Shown here: one piece after another, positions 9,077 through 17,805 of the stretch
How positions within the stretch are numbered: position 1 is the stretch's first letter
Layout: every line of letters begins with the position of its first letter
DNA from: Haloarcula pellucida
Lineage (GTDB): Archaea; Halobacteriota; Halobacteria; Halobacteriales; Haloarculaceae
Direction: 5' to 3'
DNA: 64,000 nt
Assembly: GCF_014647235.1 (NCBI RefSeq)
Contig: NZ_BMOU01000006.1
Location: 269,620 to 333,619 of the forward strand
Translations under genes and position numbers: made by a program
The notes under the pieces: model-generated
The model's database searches: none
What the model was told of the DNA's origin: nothing
What the model saw: the letters and a program-made list of their open reading frames with translations, nothing else

Positions 9077-9865
9077 TCAGTCGTCGTACGCGCGGTCGAA
9101 GTCGGGTTCTCGCCCCTCGTTGAACGCCGCGACCGCTTCCCTGTGTTCGTCGTCGATCACGCAGTCCCACTGGTACTCCGTCGCTTGCCGACAGTACTCG
9201 TCGAAGCTCTGCTGTGGGTCGACCAGGCGGTTCGTGTGCTGGACCGCCGTCGCGGGTTTGTCCCGGATCTCGGCAGCGAGGTCGTCCGCGGCCGTCAGCG
9301 CGTCGTCGGCACGCTCGACGGCCAGCCCGATGTCCACGGCGTCCTCGGGTGTGATGTCACGGCCTGTCAGGAGGTACTCGCGGGCTTTGGACTCGCCGAC
9401 GAGACGAGGCAGGAGCCACGCGCCGCCGTCGCCGGGCACCAGTCCGACGTCGACGAATCCCTCGCGCATGACGCCCTCCTCGCCGACGACGCGCAGGTCA
9501 CAGGCCAACGCGAAGTCACAGCCGGCCCCGATAGCGGGGCCGTTCACGGCCGCGATGGTGGGTGTCGCCATCGTCCGGAGACGCCAGACGAACTGCTGGA
9601 TGAGCCAGAGGTAGGCGCCGTACTCCTCGGGTGACTGCTGGTCCCAGTCGGGCATCTCTGTCGTGTCCGCGCCCGAGCAGAAGCCGTCGCCGGCGCCGGT
9701 CAGGACCGCCGCGTAGACGCCCTCGTCGGCCTCGGCGGTGCGGGCGGCGTCGTTGAGTTCGAGGACGGTGGTCCGGGTGAACGCGTTGTACACGTCGGGG
9801 CGCTCGATGGTGATCGTCGCGATGCCGTCGGCCACGGCGTAGCTGACGTCGTCGTACCCGCTCAT
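9077..9865 (-). CDS. enoyl-CoA hydratase/isomerase (crotonase) family protein
   Basis: This 262-residue protein has the standard crotonase length. The oxyanion-hole and substrate regions are visible: ITIERPDVYNAFTRT near residue 20, GDGFCSGAD near 65, AAVNGPAIGAGCDFALACD near 105, and the VGLVPGDGGAWLLPRLVG helix near 130. The family hydrates or isomerises enoyl-CoA intermediates. The ATG at 9865 (MSGYDD) is preferred over an in-frame ATG 27 bp upstream because it places the first strand as in homologues. It converges on the acyl-CoA dehydrogenase gene. The exact reaction is not determined. Confidence 0.85.
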   Translation of the reverse strand: MSGYDDVSYAVADGIATITIERPDVYNAFTRTTVLELNDAARTAEADEGVYAAVLTGAGDGFCSGADTTEMPDWDQQSPEEYGAYLWLIQQFVWRLRTMATPTIAAVNGPAIGAGCDFALACDLRVVGEEGVMREGFVDVGLVPGDGGAWLLPRLVGESKAREYLLTGRDITPEDAVDIGLAVERADDALTAADDLAAEIRDKPATAVQHTNRLVDPQQSFDEYCRQATEYQWDCVIDDEHREAVAAFNEGREPDFDRAYDD

Positions 9866-9921
9866 GTCTCCCGTCTCGCGTCGTCGCCACAAATAGCTGG
9901 GCCAGCGGGTGACTGCCGACC

Positions 9922-11220
9922 CTACGACTCCCTGAAAGCGGCCGTCCCGTCCTCGAACGTCAGCGATTCCCGGTCGACGACCGTCGCGGCGTCGGGCAGG
10001 TCCGGGACGACGGCTTCGGAGACGGACAACTCCGAGAGGTCTTCGGTGTTCTGTATCCAGAGGATACGGACAGTATCGGGGTCGTACCCGCCGAGTGCCG
10101 AGAGGGCCGTCCGGATGGCGAACTCGTCGTCCGGTGTGACGACCGGGAGTTTCGCCTTCGCGAGCGATCCGCTGGTGAAGGCGTTCGCGTAGGTCTTCTG
10201 CAGGTCGAGTTGGTCGACGGCCGCCTCACGGGTCAGGTCGGCGAGGCCGATGCCGTTGCCGTTGCCCTTCGTCGCCTCGGTGAGGCCGCGGGCGTAGATG
10301 AGTTTGATAGACGGGTCCTCGGGGTCCGGGGCGTTGAGGACGCGGTAGCGGCCGATGACGTTGGTGTCCATCCCGGCGCCGGACACTTCCTTGCCGAGTT
10401 CGTCCACGACCAGCAGATCAATCTCGTCGACGGGCAGGGTCGGCATCTCCTCGTTCGCCAGTTCCAGCAGTTCGGGTTCGCGGTCGACGAACGATTCGGC
10501 GGGGACGGCCTCGACGGCGGCTATCTCCTCCTCGAAGTTCTCGACGACGGCGACGCCGCCCAGCAGCGGTGCGGCCTCCGTGATGACCGAGAGCGCGGGT
10601 TCCAGCGTCTCGACGTATCCCTCCTCGATGGCCGTCGAGTGAAACGCCTTCGCCCCCCGTTGCTTGCCCAGTCCGACGACGGTCATCTTCGTCAGGCCGC
10701 TCTCTATCGGCCCGGTGAAGTTCGTGTGGGCTTTGACGCGGTTGACGACGAGGACGGCGTCGGCCGCCAGCGCCGCGGCCGAGACGTGGACCGGCATCTC
10801 CGTGTCGCCGACGGTCACGGTCCCCACCTGTTCGACGTCCATCCGGGCGTCTATCGGCGCGCCCATTCGTTCTTCGGTGATGTCCAGTGATTTCAGCACC
10901 TCCCGCTGTCCGTCGGCCGTCGCACCGCCGTGGCTCCCCATCGCAGGGACGAGGACGGGGTCGAACCCGCGCTCGGCGAGCGAGGCGACGACGGCTTCTG
11001 TGATGTCGTCGATGGCGTGGATGCCGCGACTGCCGACGCCGACGGCGACGGTGGCGCCGTCGCGTAAGTCGTCGAGTGCGAGCGTAGCGACTTCGTCCCG
11101 CGTCGCTCTGGCGGGGTCCGAGACCGTCTCGGTCGCCGGTTCGTACCGGACCCGCGCGAACGGCGGGAGTGACTGGGCGTCGATGAGGTGGTCGACGTCG
11201 TCGCGATCGGGAAAGTCCAT
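9922..11220 (-). CDS. LarA-like (DUF2088) lactate racemase-family protein
   Basis: This 432-residue protein is the length of nickel-pincer lactate racemase LarA. It keeps the N-terminal glycine-rich segment (TVAVGVGSRGIHA), a GSHGGAT histidine motif, and the central VNRVKAHTNF...GLGKQRGAKAFHS block. In LarA the matching region carries the lysine and histidines that hold the pincer cofactor and nickel. No larB, larC or larE maturation genes occur in the window. Family members racemise or epimerise several 2-hydroxy acids, so lactate is only one possibility, though a lactate-type operon lies 5 kb away. ATG 11220 was chosen from the TATA-like box about 27 bp upstream and homology. Confidence 0.72.
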   Translation of the reverse strand: MDFPDRDDVDHLIDAQSLPPFARVRYEPATETVSDPARATRDEVATLALDDLRDGATVAVGVGSRGIHAIDDITEAVVASLAERGFDPVLVPAMGSHGGATADGQREVLKSLDITEERMGAPIDARMDVEQVGTVTVGDTEMPVHVSAAALAADAVLVVNRVKAHTNFTGPIESGLTKMTVVGLGKQRGAKAFHSTAIEEGYVETLEPALSVITEAAPLLGGVAVVENFEEEIAAVEAVPAESFVDREPELLELANEEMPTLPVDEIDLLVVDELGKEVSGAGMDTNVIGRYRVLNAPDPEDPSIKLIYARGLTEATKGNGNGIGLADLTREAAVDQLDLQKTYANAFTSGSLAKAKLPVVTPDDEFAIRTALSALGGYDPDTVRILWIQNTEDLSELSVSEAVVPDLPDAATVVDRESLTFEDGTAAFRES

Positions 11221-11242
11221 ACCGGTGGGTGTCGACCGCCGA

Positions 11243-11251
11243 CTAAAAAGA
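11243..11251 (-). promoter_or_regulatory. TATA-like promoter of the LarA-like gene
   Basis: On the minus strand CTTTTTAGT lies 23-31 bp before the ATG at 11220, the spacing of a haloarchaeal leaderless promoter. It also supports that start codon over the long open extension upstream. Confidence 0.45.
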
Positions 11252-11502
11252 GACGGGTACGCACCGCTGTGGCGGGCGATACGGTGCGCTCGATCTATCG
11301 AGGCCGTCGACCCCCGGGCGTGTCGGTGCCCGATTCTCGGTGACAGCCGCCCAGTGCCAGCGGCGGAGATGCCACCGATTCTACGACCGCTTCGAGCGAT
11401 TCGGCGACTTATCCGGTCGCTCTGTCGGTAAATGAATCCACTCCTCGCCAGATACGCGAGATACGACAACGTATTTCTGATAGCCCGCACACTACACAGG
11501 TA

Positions 11503-11850
11503 ATGGCAGACGAACCCGACACCGACGGCGAAACCGACACCGACGACGAGACCGTCTCCGTCTCGATGGAGATTACCGGGAGCTACGAAGAGGTCATATC
11601 GAAACTCGAAACCGATACCTCCGGCGGCGTCTCCCTGACGCCGGTGTTGGCCGACTTCGAGACGCTGCTGGAGACGGTCGTTCGAATCGACGGCGGCACT
11701 CGCAGCGCTATCGCCGAGCAGTTGCCCGCCGACATGAACGCGGCCTTCGACGCGGAGGCCGTCGTCGACGCCATGCAGGTCCTCGAACGCTACGACCTCG
11801 TCGTCCTCGAAGGGAACACCTGGAAACCCGGGCCGCAACTCGACCGCTAG
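11503..11850 (+). CDS. hypothetical acidic protein, possible winged-helix fold
   Basis: This 115-residue protein has an acidic low-complexity start (residues 1-20) and then a helical region (LADFETLLETVVRIDGGTRS). The end, VVDAMQVLERYDLVVLEGNTWKPG, resembles the last helix and wing of a winged-helix domain. I do not recognise a named family. A GTATTTC box about 30 bp upstream fits a leaderless promoter. A regulatory role is only suggested. Confidence 0.6.
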   Translation: MADEPDTDGETDTDDETVSVSMEITGSYEEVISKLETDTSGGVSLTPVLADFETLLETVVRIDGGTRSAIAEQLPADMNAAFDAEAVVDAMQVLERYDLVVLEGNTWKPGPQLDR

Positions 11851-11885
11851 GCGTCGCTGGCGATTCGGGCCGTCCGGGACGGTGT

Positions 11886-11897
11886 GGTATTAAATAT
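11886..11897 (+). promoter_or_regulatory. TATA box of the MalG-type permease
   Basis: GTATTAAATATC contains a strong TATA-like core centred about 27 bp before the ATG at 11919. This fixes that ATG as the start of a leaderless transcript and rejects the in-frame start at 11904. Confidence 0.6.
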
Positions 11898-11918
11898 CGT
11901 GGGGTGCTGTGGGCGTAC

Positions 11919-12881
11919 ATGCCTCCGTCGTCCTCCACAGCGTCGCTCGCAGACGATGAGACCGACGACTCGGACCTGGTCGCCGGTACACGGCTCGCGA
12001 GGCTCGGTAGCCGATATCGTGGCCCCTTCTATCGGCTGTGCTTCCGCGCTGCGCTCGGTGCGTCACTCCTCGTGACGCTGTTCCCGATATACTGGCTGCT
12101 CGTCACCGCGTTGACGCCGCATTACCTCGTCTGGGGCCACGTCGGCGTCGTGCCGCCGGCGGTGTCCTCCGAGGGGTTCGCGATGGCGTTCCGTCGCGTC
12201 GACTGGGTACTGGCCTTCGCGAACAGTCTGGGCATCGCCCTGTTGACGACGGGACTGGTACTCTGTGTCGCGGTGCCCGCCGCCTACGCGTTCGGCCGAC
12301 TCGAGTTCCCCGGCCGCCGGCCGCTGTTTGCCGCCGTCCTCTTTCTCGCTGTGTTCCCGCCTCAGTCGATAGCGATACCGCTGTACGAACTCTTCGTAAC
12401 CCCGATACCGGGGCTCTCGGAGAGCGCACCGACGGTGTACCAGACGCCGGCGGCCGTCGTCTTGCCCATCAGCGCGTTCGCGATGCCGCTCTCTCTTGGC
12501 CTCCTCACGGTGTTCTTTGCCGGAATACCCGACGACCTCGAGGACGCCGCACGGATAGCCGGTGCGACGCGGGTGCAGGCACTGTGGCGGGTCGTCGTCC
12601 CACTGGCACGGCCCGGCATCGTCAGCGTCGCCACCCTCGTCTTCGTGGCCGCCTACACCGAGCAGTTCTTTACGCTTTTCATGACCGTCGGCGACGGCGC
12701 CGTCGAGACGACCGTTCAACTCGAAATCTACAACATCTACAACCCGTTCTGGGCGCTGGCGTACCCGAACCTGCTGGCGGCGGCCGGTCTCATCGGGCTC
12801 ATCCCGTCGTTTCTGGTGTTGCTGTTCGTGAGCGGCAACCTCGACGGGTGGCTCTCTGCGTGGGGTGCCGCGACGAACTGA
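11919..12881 (+). CDS. MalG-type ABC transporter permease, solitary
   Basis: This 320-residue protein has six hydrophobic segments. A carbohydrate-uptake (CUT1) type EAA loop is visible: DDLEDAARIAGATRVQALWRV then P (near residues 205-230), which docks with the ATPase. Family members import sugars or similar solutes together with a MalF-type partner, a binding protein and an ATPase. None of these partners is within the window, so the permease must use subunits encoded elsewhere or be a remnant. It has its own TATA box. Substrate unknown. Confidence 0.82.
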   Translation: MPPSSSTASLADDETDDSDLVAGTRLARLGSRYRGPFYRLCFRAALGASLLVTLFPIYWLLVTALTPHYLVWGHVGVVPPAVSSEGFAMAFRRVDWVLAFANSLGIALLTTGLVLCVAVPAAYAFGRLEFPGRRPLFAAVLFLAVFPPQSIAIPLYELFVTPIPGLSESAPTVYQTPAAVVLPISAFAMPLSLGLLTVFFAGIPDDLEDAARIAGATRVQALWRVVVPLARPGIVSVATLVFVAAYTEQFFTLFMTVGDGAVETTVQLEIYNIYNPFWALAYPNLLAAAGLIGLIPSFLVLLFVSGNLDGWLSAWGAATN

Positions 12882-13399
12882 CCGGTGTCTCGCTGCTCCG
12901 TGGCCGTCACACGATCTATCGGCCGTCACGCACCGATCTCAGTAGCTTCGACTCAGCTCTCTAGAGGTGTTCGGCGGCGGTACTCGGGGCACAGCCGATT
13001 GCCTCTGCTCTATCACGTCGTCGACGGGGAACGGGTGGCCGGCGTCGACGACTTCGAGCGCTTCGCGGACCGCCTCGATGCACCGTCGCCCGGTCGTGTC
13101 CCGGCGGTTCGTGTGGTTCTCCGTGGGCAAACCGGCCGCAACCGTCCTCTCGCAACTGATGCCTACGACGGCAGCGCAGTTCCGACGCGACGTCGACTGC
13201 GGACCGACGTATCCGACGTACCGTGACGGCTCGCGAGAGGCCGTGCAGACGTGGGTCAACGACGGGACGGGGAGGCGGGGAAGGGACGAGTGGGGCGGGG
13301 AGTAGCGGTCGACCGGCGCCGCTGTATCCGTAGTATTACTGTGTAGACACAGCGCCGTATCCAGCGGTCGTGTAGCGAATCCAACGCGCACAGTCCCGG
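12882..13399. other. 518-bp gap with a possible degraded gene
   Basis: No gene is convincing here. On the minus strand, an open frame at 12939-13391 contains a short stretch (about 13000-13100) with strong haloarchaeal codon bias: CIEAVREALEVVDAGHPFP and following residues. Residues on either side look random. This may be a fragment of an old gene. I cannot assign a family. Confidence 0.25.
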
Positions 13400-13585
13400 A
13401 TGCGACGGCGCTCCCGGATCGTCGTCCTCGCCGTCATCGTGAGTCCTCTCTTCGTCTGGTTCGGTGGCTGCGTTGTCGTCCCTATCCCGCCGGACCTCGA
13501 CACCGCCCTCGGCATCTCGCCGTTCTTCGCCGTCGGTATCTACACCGACGACCTGTCATCGACGCCAGAGGTCTCGGAGGGCTGA
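13400..13585 (+). CDS. small hydrophobic protein
   Basis: This 61-residue frame has a basic start (MRRRSR), a hydrophobic stretch (IVVLAVIVSPLFVWFGG) then CVVVPIPPD. That pattern could be a signal or anchor, perhaps lipoprotein-like. There is no recognisable domain and no clear TATA box. The following RNase H-like gene starts 23 bp after its stop. Confidence 0.35.
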   Translation: MRRRSRIVVLAVIVSPLFVWFGGCVVVPIPPDLDTALGISPFFAVGIYTDDLSSTPEVSEG

Positions 13586-13608
13586 CTACGGCAACCGACG
13601 GGACTTTT

Positions 13609-14085
13609 GTGCGGTCGGTCGGAGACGTGGCTGTGCCACCGGCCGACGGGTCACCCACCAGTCCTTCGCTCTTGCTGTACTTCGACGCGAGCGTGCTGTA
13701 CGGGTCCGACGACGGTACGCCCACGTCTGCGGCGGTCGGGTTCCTCGTCGAGGACGGGACGACGACGGTCATCGAGCGGTCGCTGGCCGTCGACGCGTTC
13801 GTCTCCAGTGCGCATCTCGAGTACCGGGCGTTGCTGGAGGCCGTGCGGGCCGTCGAAGCGTACCCGACGACGGTCACGTCGCTGCACGTCCACGGCGACG
13901 CCGACGCGGTGCTCCGGGCGGTGGACCCGACGGCGGCGGCGACCCCGAGTGACCGCGTCGTTCGCCGCCGCGTGGACGCCATCCACGAGTGTGTCGCCGA
14001 CGTGCCGGTCGTCACCTACCGGGCAGTCGAGCGCGGGGAGAACGAGCGTGCCCATCGACTGGCGCGGGCGGGCCACGAGCGATAG
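13609..14085 (+). CDS. RNase H-like protein with altered last catalytic motif
   Basis: This 158-residue frame has the RNase HI order: LLLYFDASV (first Asp), LEYRALLEAV (Glu), HVHGDADAVL (second Asp), RGENERAHRLA (end). In active type 1 enzymes the last motif usually reads N-x-x-A-D; here the Asp is His. Type 1 enzymes cut the RNA strand of RNA-DNA hybrids. The change may lower activity or alter metal use. GTG 13609 is the first start; GTG 13627 or 13633 are also in frame and would remove a poorly conserved tail. Confidence 0.65.
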   Translation: MRSVGDVAVPPADGSPTSPSLLLYFDASVLYGSDDGTPTSAAVGFLVEDGTTTVIERSLAVDAFVSSAHLEYRALLEAVRAVEAYPTTVTSLHVHGDADAVLRAVDPTAAATPSDRVVRRRVDAIHECVADVPVVTYRAVERGENERAHRLARAGHER

Positions 14086-14200
14086 CGGGACGGTCGCGAC
14101 CGTTCGCGCTCGCTCCCGCGGGCACACCAGCCGTTCGGATCCTCACGGCCGGCCCAGAATCGGCAGTAGCTTTTAGCGAGATGCGCTGTCAGTACGTCAC

Positions 14201-15367
14201 ATGTCCACACCCGGAGCGTTCGAGGAGTTCGGTGGCCGACACGTCCCGGAACCGCTGGAAGAACCGCTCGCGGAACTGGCGGCGGCGTTCGAGGAGGTGC
14301 GCGACGACGAGTCGTTCCGCGAGGAACTGGACTCTCTGTTGGAGCACTTCGGCGGCCGGCCGACGCCGGTGTTCCACGCCGAGACGTTGAGCGAGCGCTA
14401 CGACGCGAACATCTACTTCAAGCACGAGGACCTGCTCCACGGCGGCGCGCACAAACTCAACAACACGCTCGGACAGGCGTTGCTGGCGAAAAAGGCCGGG
14501 AAGGAGCGCCTCATCGCGGAGACGGGGGCCGGCCAGCACGGTACCGCGACGGCGATGGTCGGCGCGTTGCTGGACCTCGATACGACTGTGTACATGGGCC
14601 GGCGCGACATGCAGCGACAGGAGATGAACGTCTTCCGCATGCGCCTGATGGGGGCCGACGTCGAGGAAGTCACGCGGGGCAACGAGGGCCTCGCGGAGGC
14701 CGTCGACGCCGCGATGGAGGACTTAGTCGCACACACCGAGGAGACGCACTATCTCGTCGGGAGCGCCGTCGGTCCCGACCCGTTTCCGCGGATGGTCCGG
14801 GAGTTCCAGTCGGTCATCGGACGCGAGGCCCGCGAGCAGATACAGGAGCTACACGGCGACCTGCCCGACGCCTGCGTCGCCTGCGTCGGCGGCGGGTCGA
14901 ACGCTATTGGCCTGTTCCACGCGTTCAAACAGGACGACGTGGCGCTGTACGGCGCGGAACCGGCGGGCAAGGGACTCGACTCCGGCCAGCACTCCGCGCC
15001 GCTGTCGGCGACGAAGCACGACGACCCCCAGATTTTTCAGGGGATGAAGACCCACGTCATCGACGAGGACACCGAGAACCACTCCGTCAGTGCCGGCCTC
15101 GACTACCCGGCCGTCGGCCCGGAACACGCCGCCCTCCAGTCGCTCGGCCGGGCGGAGTACCACGGTATCACGGACGAGGAAGCGCTCGCCGCGTTCCGTG
15201 AGCTGAGCGAGGCCGAGGGCATCGTCCCGGCGCTCGAACCCAGCCACGCCATCGCACTCGCGATAAAACTCGCCGAGGAGGACCGCCACGACACCATCCT
15301 CGTCAACCTCTGTGGCCGCGGGGACAAGGACATGCAGACCGCCGCCGAGAAGTTCGACCTGTCCTGA
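14201..15367 (+). CDS. trpB: tryptophan synthase beta chain, solitary copy
   Basis: This 388-residue protein is the length of TrpB1. Key features are present: PLP lysine in HGGAHKLNNTLGQ, catalytic Glu in AETGAGQHGTA, phosphate-binding GGGSNAIG, and SVSAGLDYPAVGPEH. TrpB makes L-tryptophan from indole and serine, normally with TrpA. The conserved SGRGDKD near the end, whose Ser contacts the PLP ring nitrogen, reads CGRGDKD here (Cys371). There is no trpA, trpC or other trp gene beside it. It may be a second copy with shifted chemistry, or the only copy outside the operon. The start follows from domain alignment. Confidence 0.88.
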   Translation: MSTPGAFEEFGGRHVPEPLEEPLAELAAAFEEVRDDESFREELDSLLEHFGGRPTPVFHAETLSERYDANIYFKHEDLLHGGAHKLNNTLGQALLAKKAGKERLIAETGAGQHGTATAMVGALLDLDTTVYMGRRDMQRQEMNVFRMRLMGADVEEVTRGNEGLAEAVDAAMEDLVAHTEETHYLVGSAVGPDPFPRMVREFQSVIGREAREQIQELHGDLPDACVACVGGGSNAIGLFHAFKQDDVALYGAEPAGKGLDSGQHSAPLSATKHDDPQIFQGMKTHVIDEDTENHSVSAGLDYPAVGPEHAALQSLGRAEYHGITDEEALAAFRELSEAEGIVPALEPSHAIALAIKLAEEDRHDTILVNLCGRGDKDMQTAAEKFDLS

Positions 15368-15677
15368 TGGTCGGCCGAACGCTTTCGGGACACTGTGTGC
15401 TACTGCGTGCAGTGGCCCGCCTGCCGCGGCGCGTCGAGCGGTCGCGGTTCCAAGACCGACGGATTCCGGCCGACGAACTCGTCGGCGTGATCAACCTCGG
15501 TCGGTAGCAGGCCGCCGACCGCGACAACGCCCCCTCGTGAGATCAGGGTGAGCGGCCGGAGTCGGAGGTCGCTCATCTCTGTTCTTCAGTTGGTACGGAC
15601 GGGGTGTCGGCTGTGCCTTCGGTCTCGGATTGGCCGAGAACCAGATACCTAAGTGCGATAGGCCTCTGTGTCCGGGT
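15368..15677. other. 310-bp gap with a 46-codon open frame overlapping the trpB stop
   Basis: An ATG at 15367 overlaps the trpB stop (TGATG) and opens a frame of 46 residues to 15507, ending RIPADELVGVINLGR. Its codon use is not clearly haloarchaeal and no family is recognised, so it may be chance. The rest of the gap shows no gene. A weak TATA-like GATACCTAAG at about 15644-15653 lies about 28 bp before the lipid kinase start. Confidence 0.3.
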
Positions 15678-16580
15678 ATGCAAGTCGGGTCCCGACGGTG
15701 TATCGTCAACCCCGTCAGCGGTGACGGGGAACACGCGGACTACGTCGAACGGTTGATGCGGGCCCGCGGGTTCGCCGTCGAGGAGACGCAGGGTGCCGGC
15801 GACGCCGTCGAGTTCGGCCGGACAGCAGGCGCAGACGGCGTCTCCGAAGTCGCTGTCTGCGGCGGCGACGGCACAATCAACGAGGTGCTTCGGGGTCTCC
15901 ACGACGCCGACCACCTCGACGAGGTGACGCTGAGCGTCGTCCCCGCCGGGACGGCGAACCTGCTCGCGGGGACCATCGGCGTCACGGACCTCCAGCACGG
16001 CGTCGAGGTCGCCGACACCGGCGAGACCCGCTCGGTCGATGTCGGCGTCGCCGACGGCGAACCGTTCCTCGTCTCCTGTATCGCCGGCCTCCCGGCCGAC
16101 GCCAGCGTCGCCACCTCCGGCGACCTGAAGGGTCGGTTCGGGACGCTCGCGTTCCTCATCACCGGCACGCAGGAGGCTCTTGAGTTCGACGGGTTGGACC
16201 TCTCTATCGAGGCCGTCGGCGAGGAGGGGCCGTTCACGTGGTCCGGCGAGGCGACCTGTCTCCTCGTCGGCAACGCCCGGAAGTTCGTCGAACGCGGCGG
16301 GCAGGCCGACATGGAGGATGGCCTGCTGGACGTCGCCATCGTCGAGCGGATGCCGGCCGGCAACCTCGTCGCCGAAGCCATCGGCCACCGACTGCTCGCT
16401 CGGGACACCGAGGGCGTCACGCACGTCCGCGCACGGGACGTTTCCATCGACGGCCACGGCGACCCAGTGACGTTCAGCCGCGACGGCGAACTCGCCGAAC
16501 ACGAGACCCTCGACGTCTCGGTGGCCGAGCGAACGCTGGACCTCCGCGTGGGGCCGTCCTACGAGCCGAATCCGACCTGA
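15678..16580 (+). CDS. YegS/DAGK-family lipid kinase
   Basis: This 300-residue protein has the diacylglycerol kinase catalytic fold: CIVNPVSGDG at the start, the nucleotide-binding VAVCGGDGTINEV near residue 60, VVPAGTANLLAG near 90, and a beta-sandwich C-terminal half. The family phosphorylates a lipid hydroxyl (diacylglycerol, sphingosine or related); in archaea the acceptor would be an ether lipid or isoprenoid alcohol, which sequence does not decide. ATG 15678 gives the usual N-terminus; the 16-residue in-frame extension is not conserved-looking. Confidence 0.85.
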   Translation: MQVGSRRCIVNPVSGDGEHADYVERLMRARGFAVEETQGAGDAVEFGRTAGADGVSEVAVCGGDGTINEVLRGLHDADHLDEVTLSVVPAGTANLLAGTIGVTDLQHGVEVADTGETRSVDVGVADGEPFLVSCIAGLPADASVATSGDLKGRFGTLAFLITGTQEALEFDGLDLSIEAVGEEGPFTWSGEATCLLVGNARKFVERGGQADMEDGLLDVAIVERMPAGNLVAEAIGHRLLARDTEGVTHVRARDVSIDGHGDPVTFSRDGELAEHETLDVSVAERTLDLRVGPSYEPNPT

Positions 16581-16725
16581 GCGGTCGCCGCCGTCGCCCT
16601 CGCCGAACCGTCGACGGACCACGGCATCCTCGCGGCGCTCCGCCGCCTCCGTTCGCGGGCCTTCGCCACCCATCCCCCGACGGGCGCTCGGCTACGGCGG
16701 TTGCGCGACCTCGCCGACGCGGCCG

Positions 16726-17694
16726 CTACTCGGTGACGTTCGTGTAGAGCGCGCAGTCGTAGTACTCGCCGTCGTAGGCGAGATACTCCGTCTCGTACAT
16801 CCTCGGACGGCAGTTCTCCGGTGTACAGTCGAGCGCGTCGCGCATCCGAAGTGTCTCGACCAGCGACTCGAAGGTGTCCGAGAGCGGCATCGTCTCGCTG
16901 TACCGTTCCAGTCCCCGGACGCGCTCGAACAGGTCCCGCACGTCGGGGCCGAGGTCGTCGGGCGCGAGACGGCGTTCCACGGTGGCGGCGTCGGCGACGT
17001 CGTCGAACGCTGCGGCGCTGTCGGCCACCTCCGTCGCGAACCCCGTGTGTTCGGGTTCGACGAGTGTCTCCTGTGCCACCGTGACTTTCAGCACCGTCCC
17101 GTGGACGGCGACGTACTCGTGTTCGGGGTCGGGTGCCAGTTCGCTCTCGACCTCGTCGAGGTGGCGATAGACGAACCCACCCTGTTCGATGAAGTCCCAC
17201 GGGGCGCCGCCGCCGTGTTCTTCGGCTCTGGCCGCGAAGAACGCCGGCATCACCGCGTTCTGGTCGTACTCCGGCAGGGCCTCTCGCGGCGTCCCCTCGG
17301 GCGTCTCTTCGGAGTCGACGCGGCCGACCCACGACAGACGCAGCACCGACCGCTCGATGCGTTCGCTGCCGGTAATCACGTCGTGCAGGAGGTAGTAGCG
17401 GCCATCGTGCTCGACGTACTCGCCGTCGGGGACGACGCCGTACCCGTAGGTGCTGACCCGCTCGCCGTCGACGGCGGCAGCCACCGCTCGACGTCGGGTC
17501 CGCTGGACAGGGTGGTCGGCGGCGCGCTCGGGCGGGGTCCAGAGCAACGTCGCTGCCAGCGGGCGGTCGAGGCGGTCGACGTGGAGCGTCAACTCGACGG
17601 TCGGGTCGTTCTCCCCGAGCGAGTCACAGCCAGCGAGGCCGGTGAGGCCCGTGGCTGCCGCTCCGAGGAACGCGCGGCGGGTTGTGGAGGGCAT
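16726..17694 (-). CDS. Tat-exported lipoprotein, function unknown
   Basis: This 322-residue protein begins with a Tat lipoprotein signal: RRAFLGAAATGLTGLAGC, with the lipobox Cys near residue 23. The mature part is acidic and Arg/Glu-rich with no recognised domain. Near the end are C-x4-C and paired cysteines (CTPENC; YYDCALY) that could form a disulfide outside the cell. The minus-strand GCTTTAG at about 17720-17727 is about 30 bp upstream of the start. It is divergent from another lipoprotein gene, and both border an S8 protease. Confidence 0.7.
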   Translation of the reverse strand: MPSTTRRAFLGAAATGLTGLAGCDSLGENDPTVELTLHVDRLDRPLAATLLWTPPERAADHPVQRTRRRAVAAAVDGERVSTYGYGVVPDGEYVEHDGRYYLLHDVITGSERIERSVLRLSWVGRVDSEETPEGTPREALPEYDQNAVMPAFFAARAEEHGGGAPWDFIEQGGFVYRHLDEVESELAPDPEHEYVAVHGTVLKVTVAQETLVEPEHTGFATEVADSAAAFDDVADAATVERRLAPDDLGPDVRDLFERVRGLERYSETMPLSDTFESLVETLRMRDALDCTPENCRPRMYETEYLAYDGEYYDCALYTNVTE

Positions 17695-17805
17695 CGTCGT
17701 GGCACTTCGAGCGGGGCTGCCTAAAGCTATCGGCCGCGACACGACACTACAAATCTGCTTTGAGTCTGCCGTGGACATTAGGTACCGGGGGCCGAACCCC
17801 CGTCG

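Noticed and set aside
12885..13226. Plus-strand frames in the gap after the permease
   Set aside because: They have random-looking composition; the minus-strand fragment is the only one with coding-like codon use.
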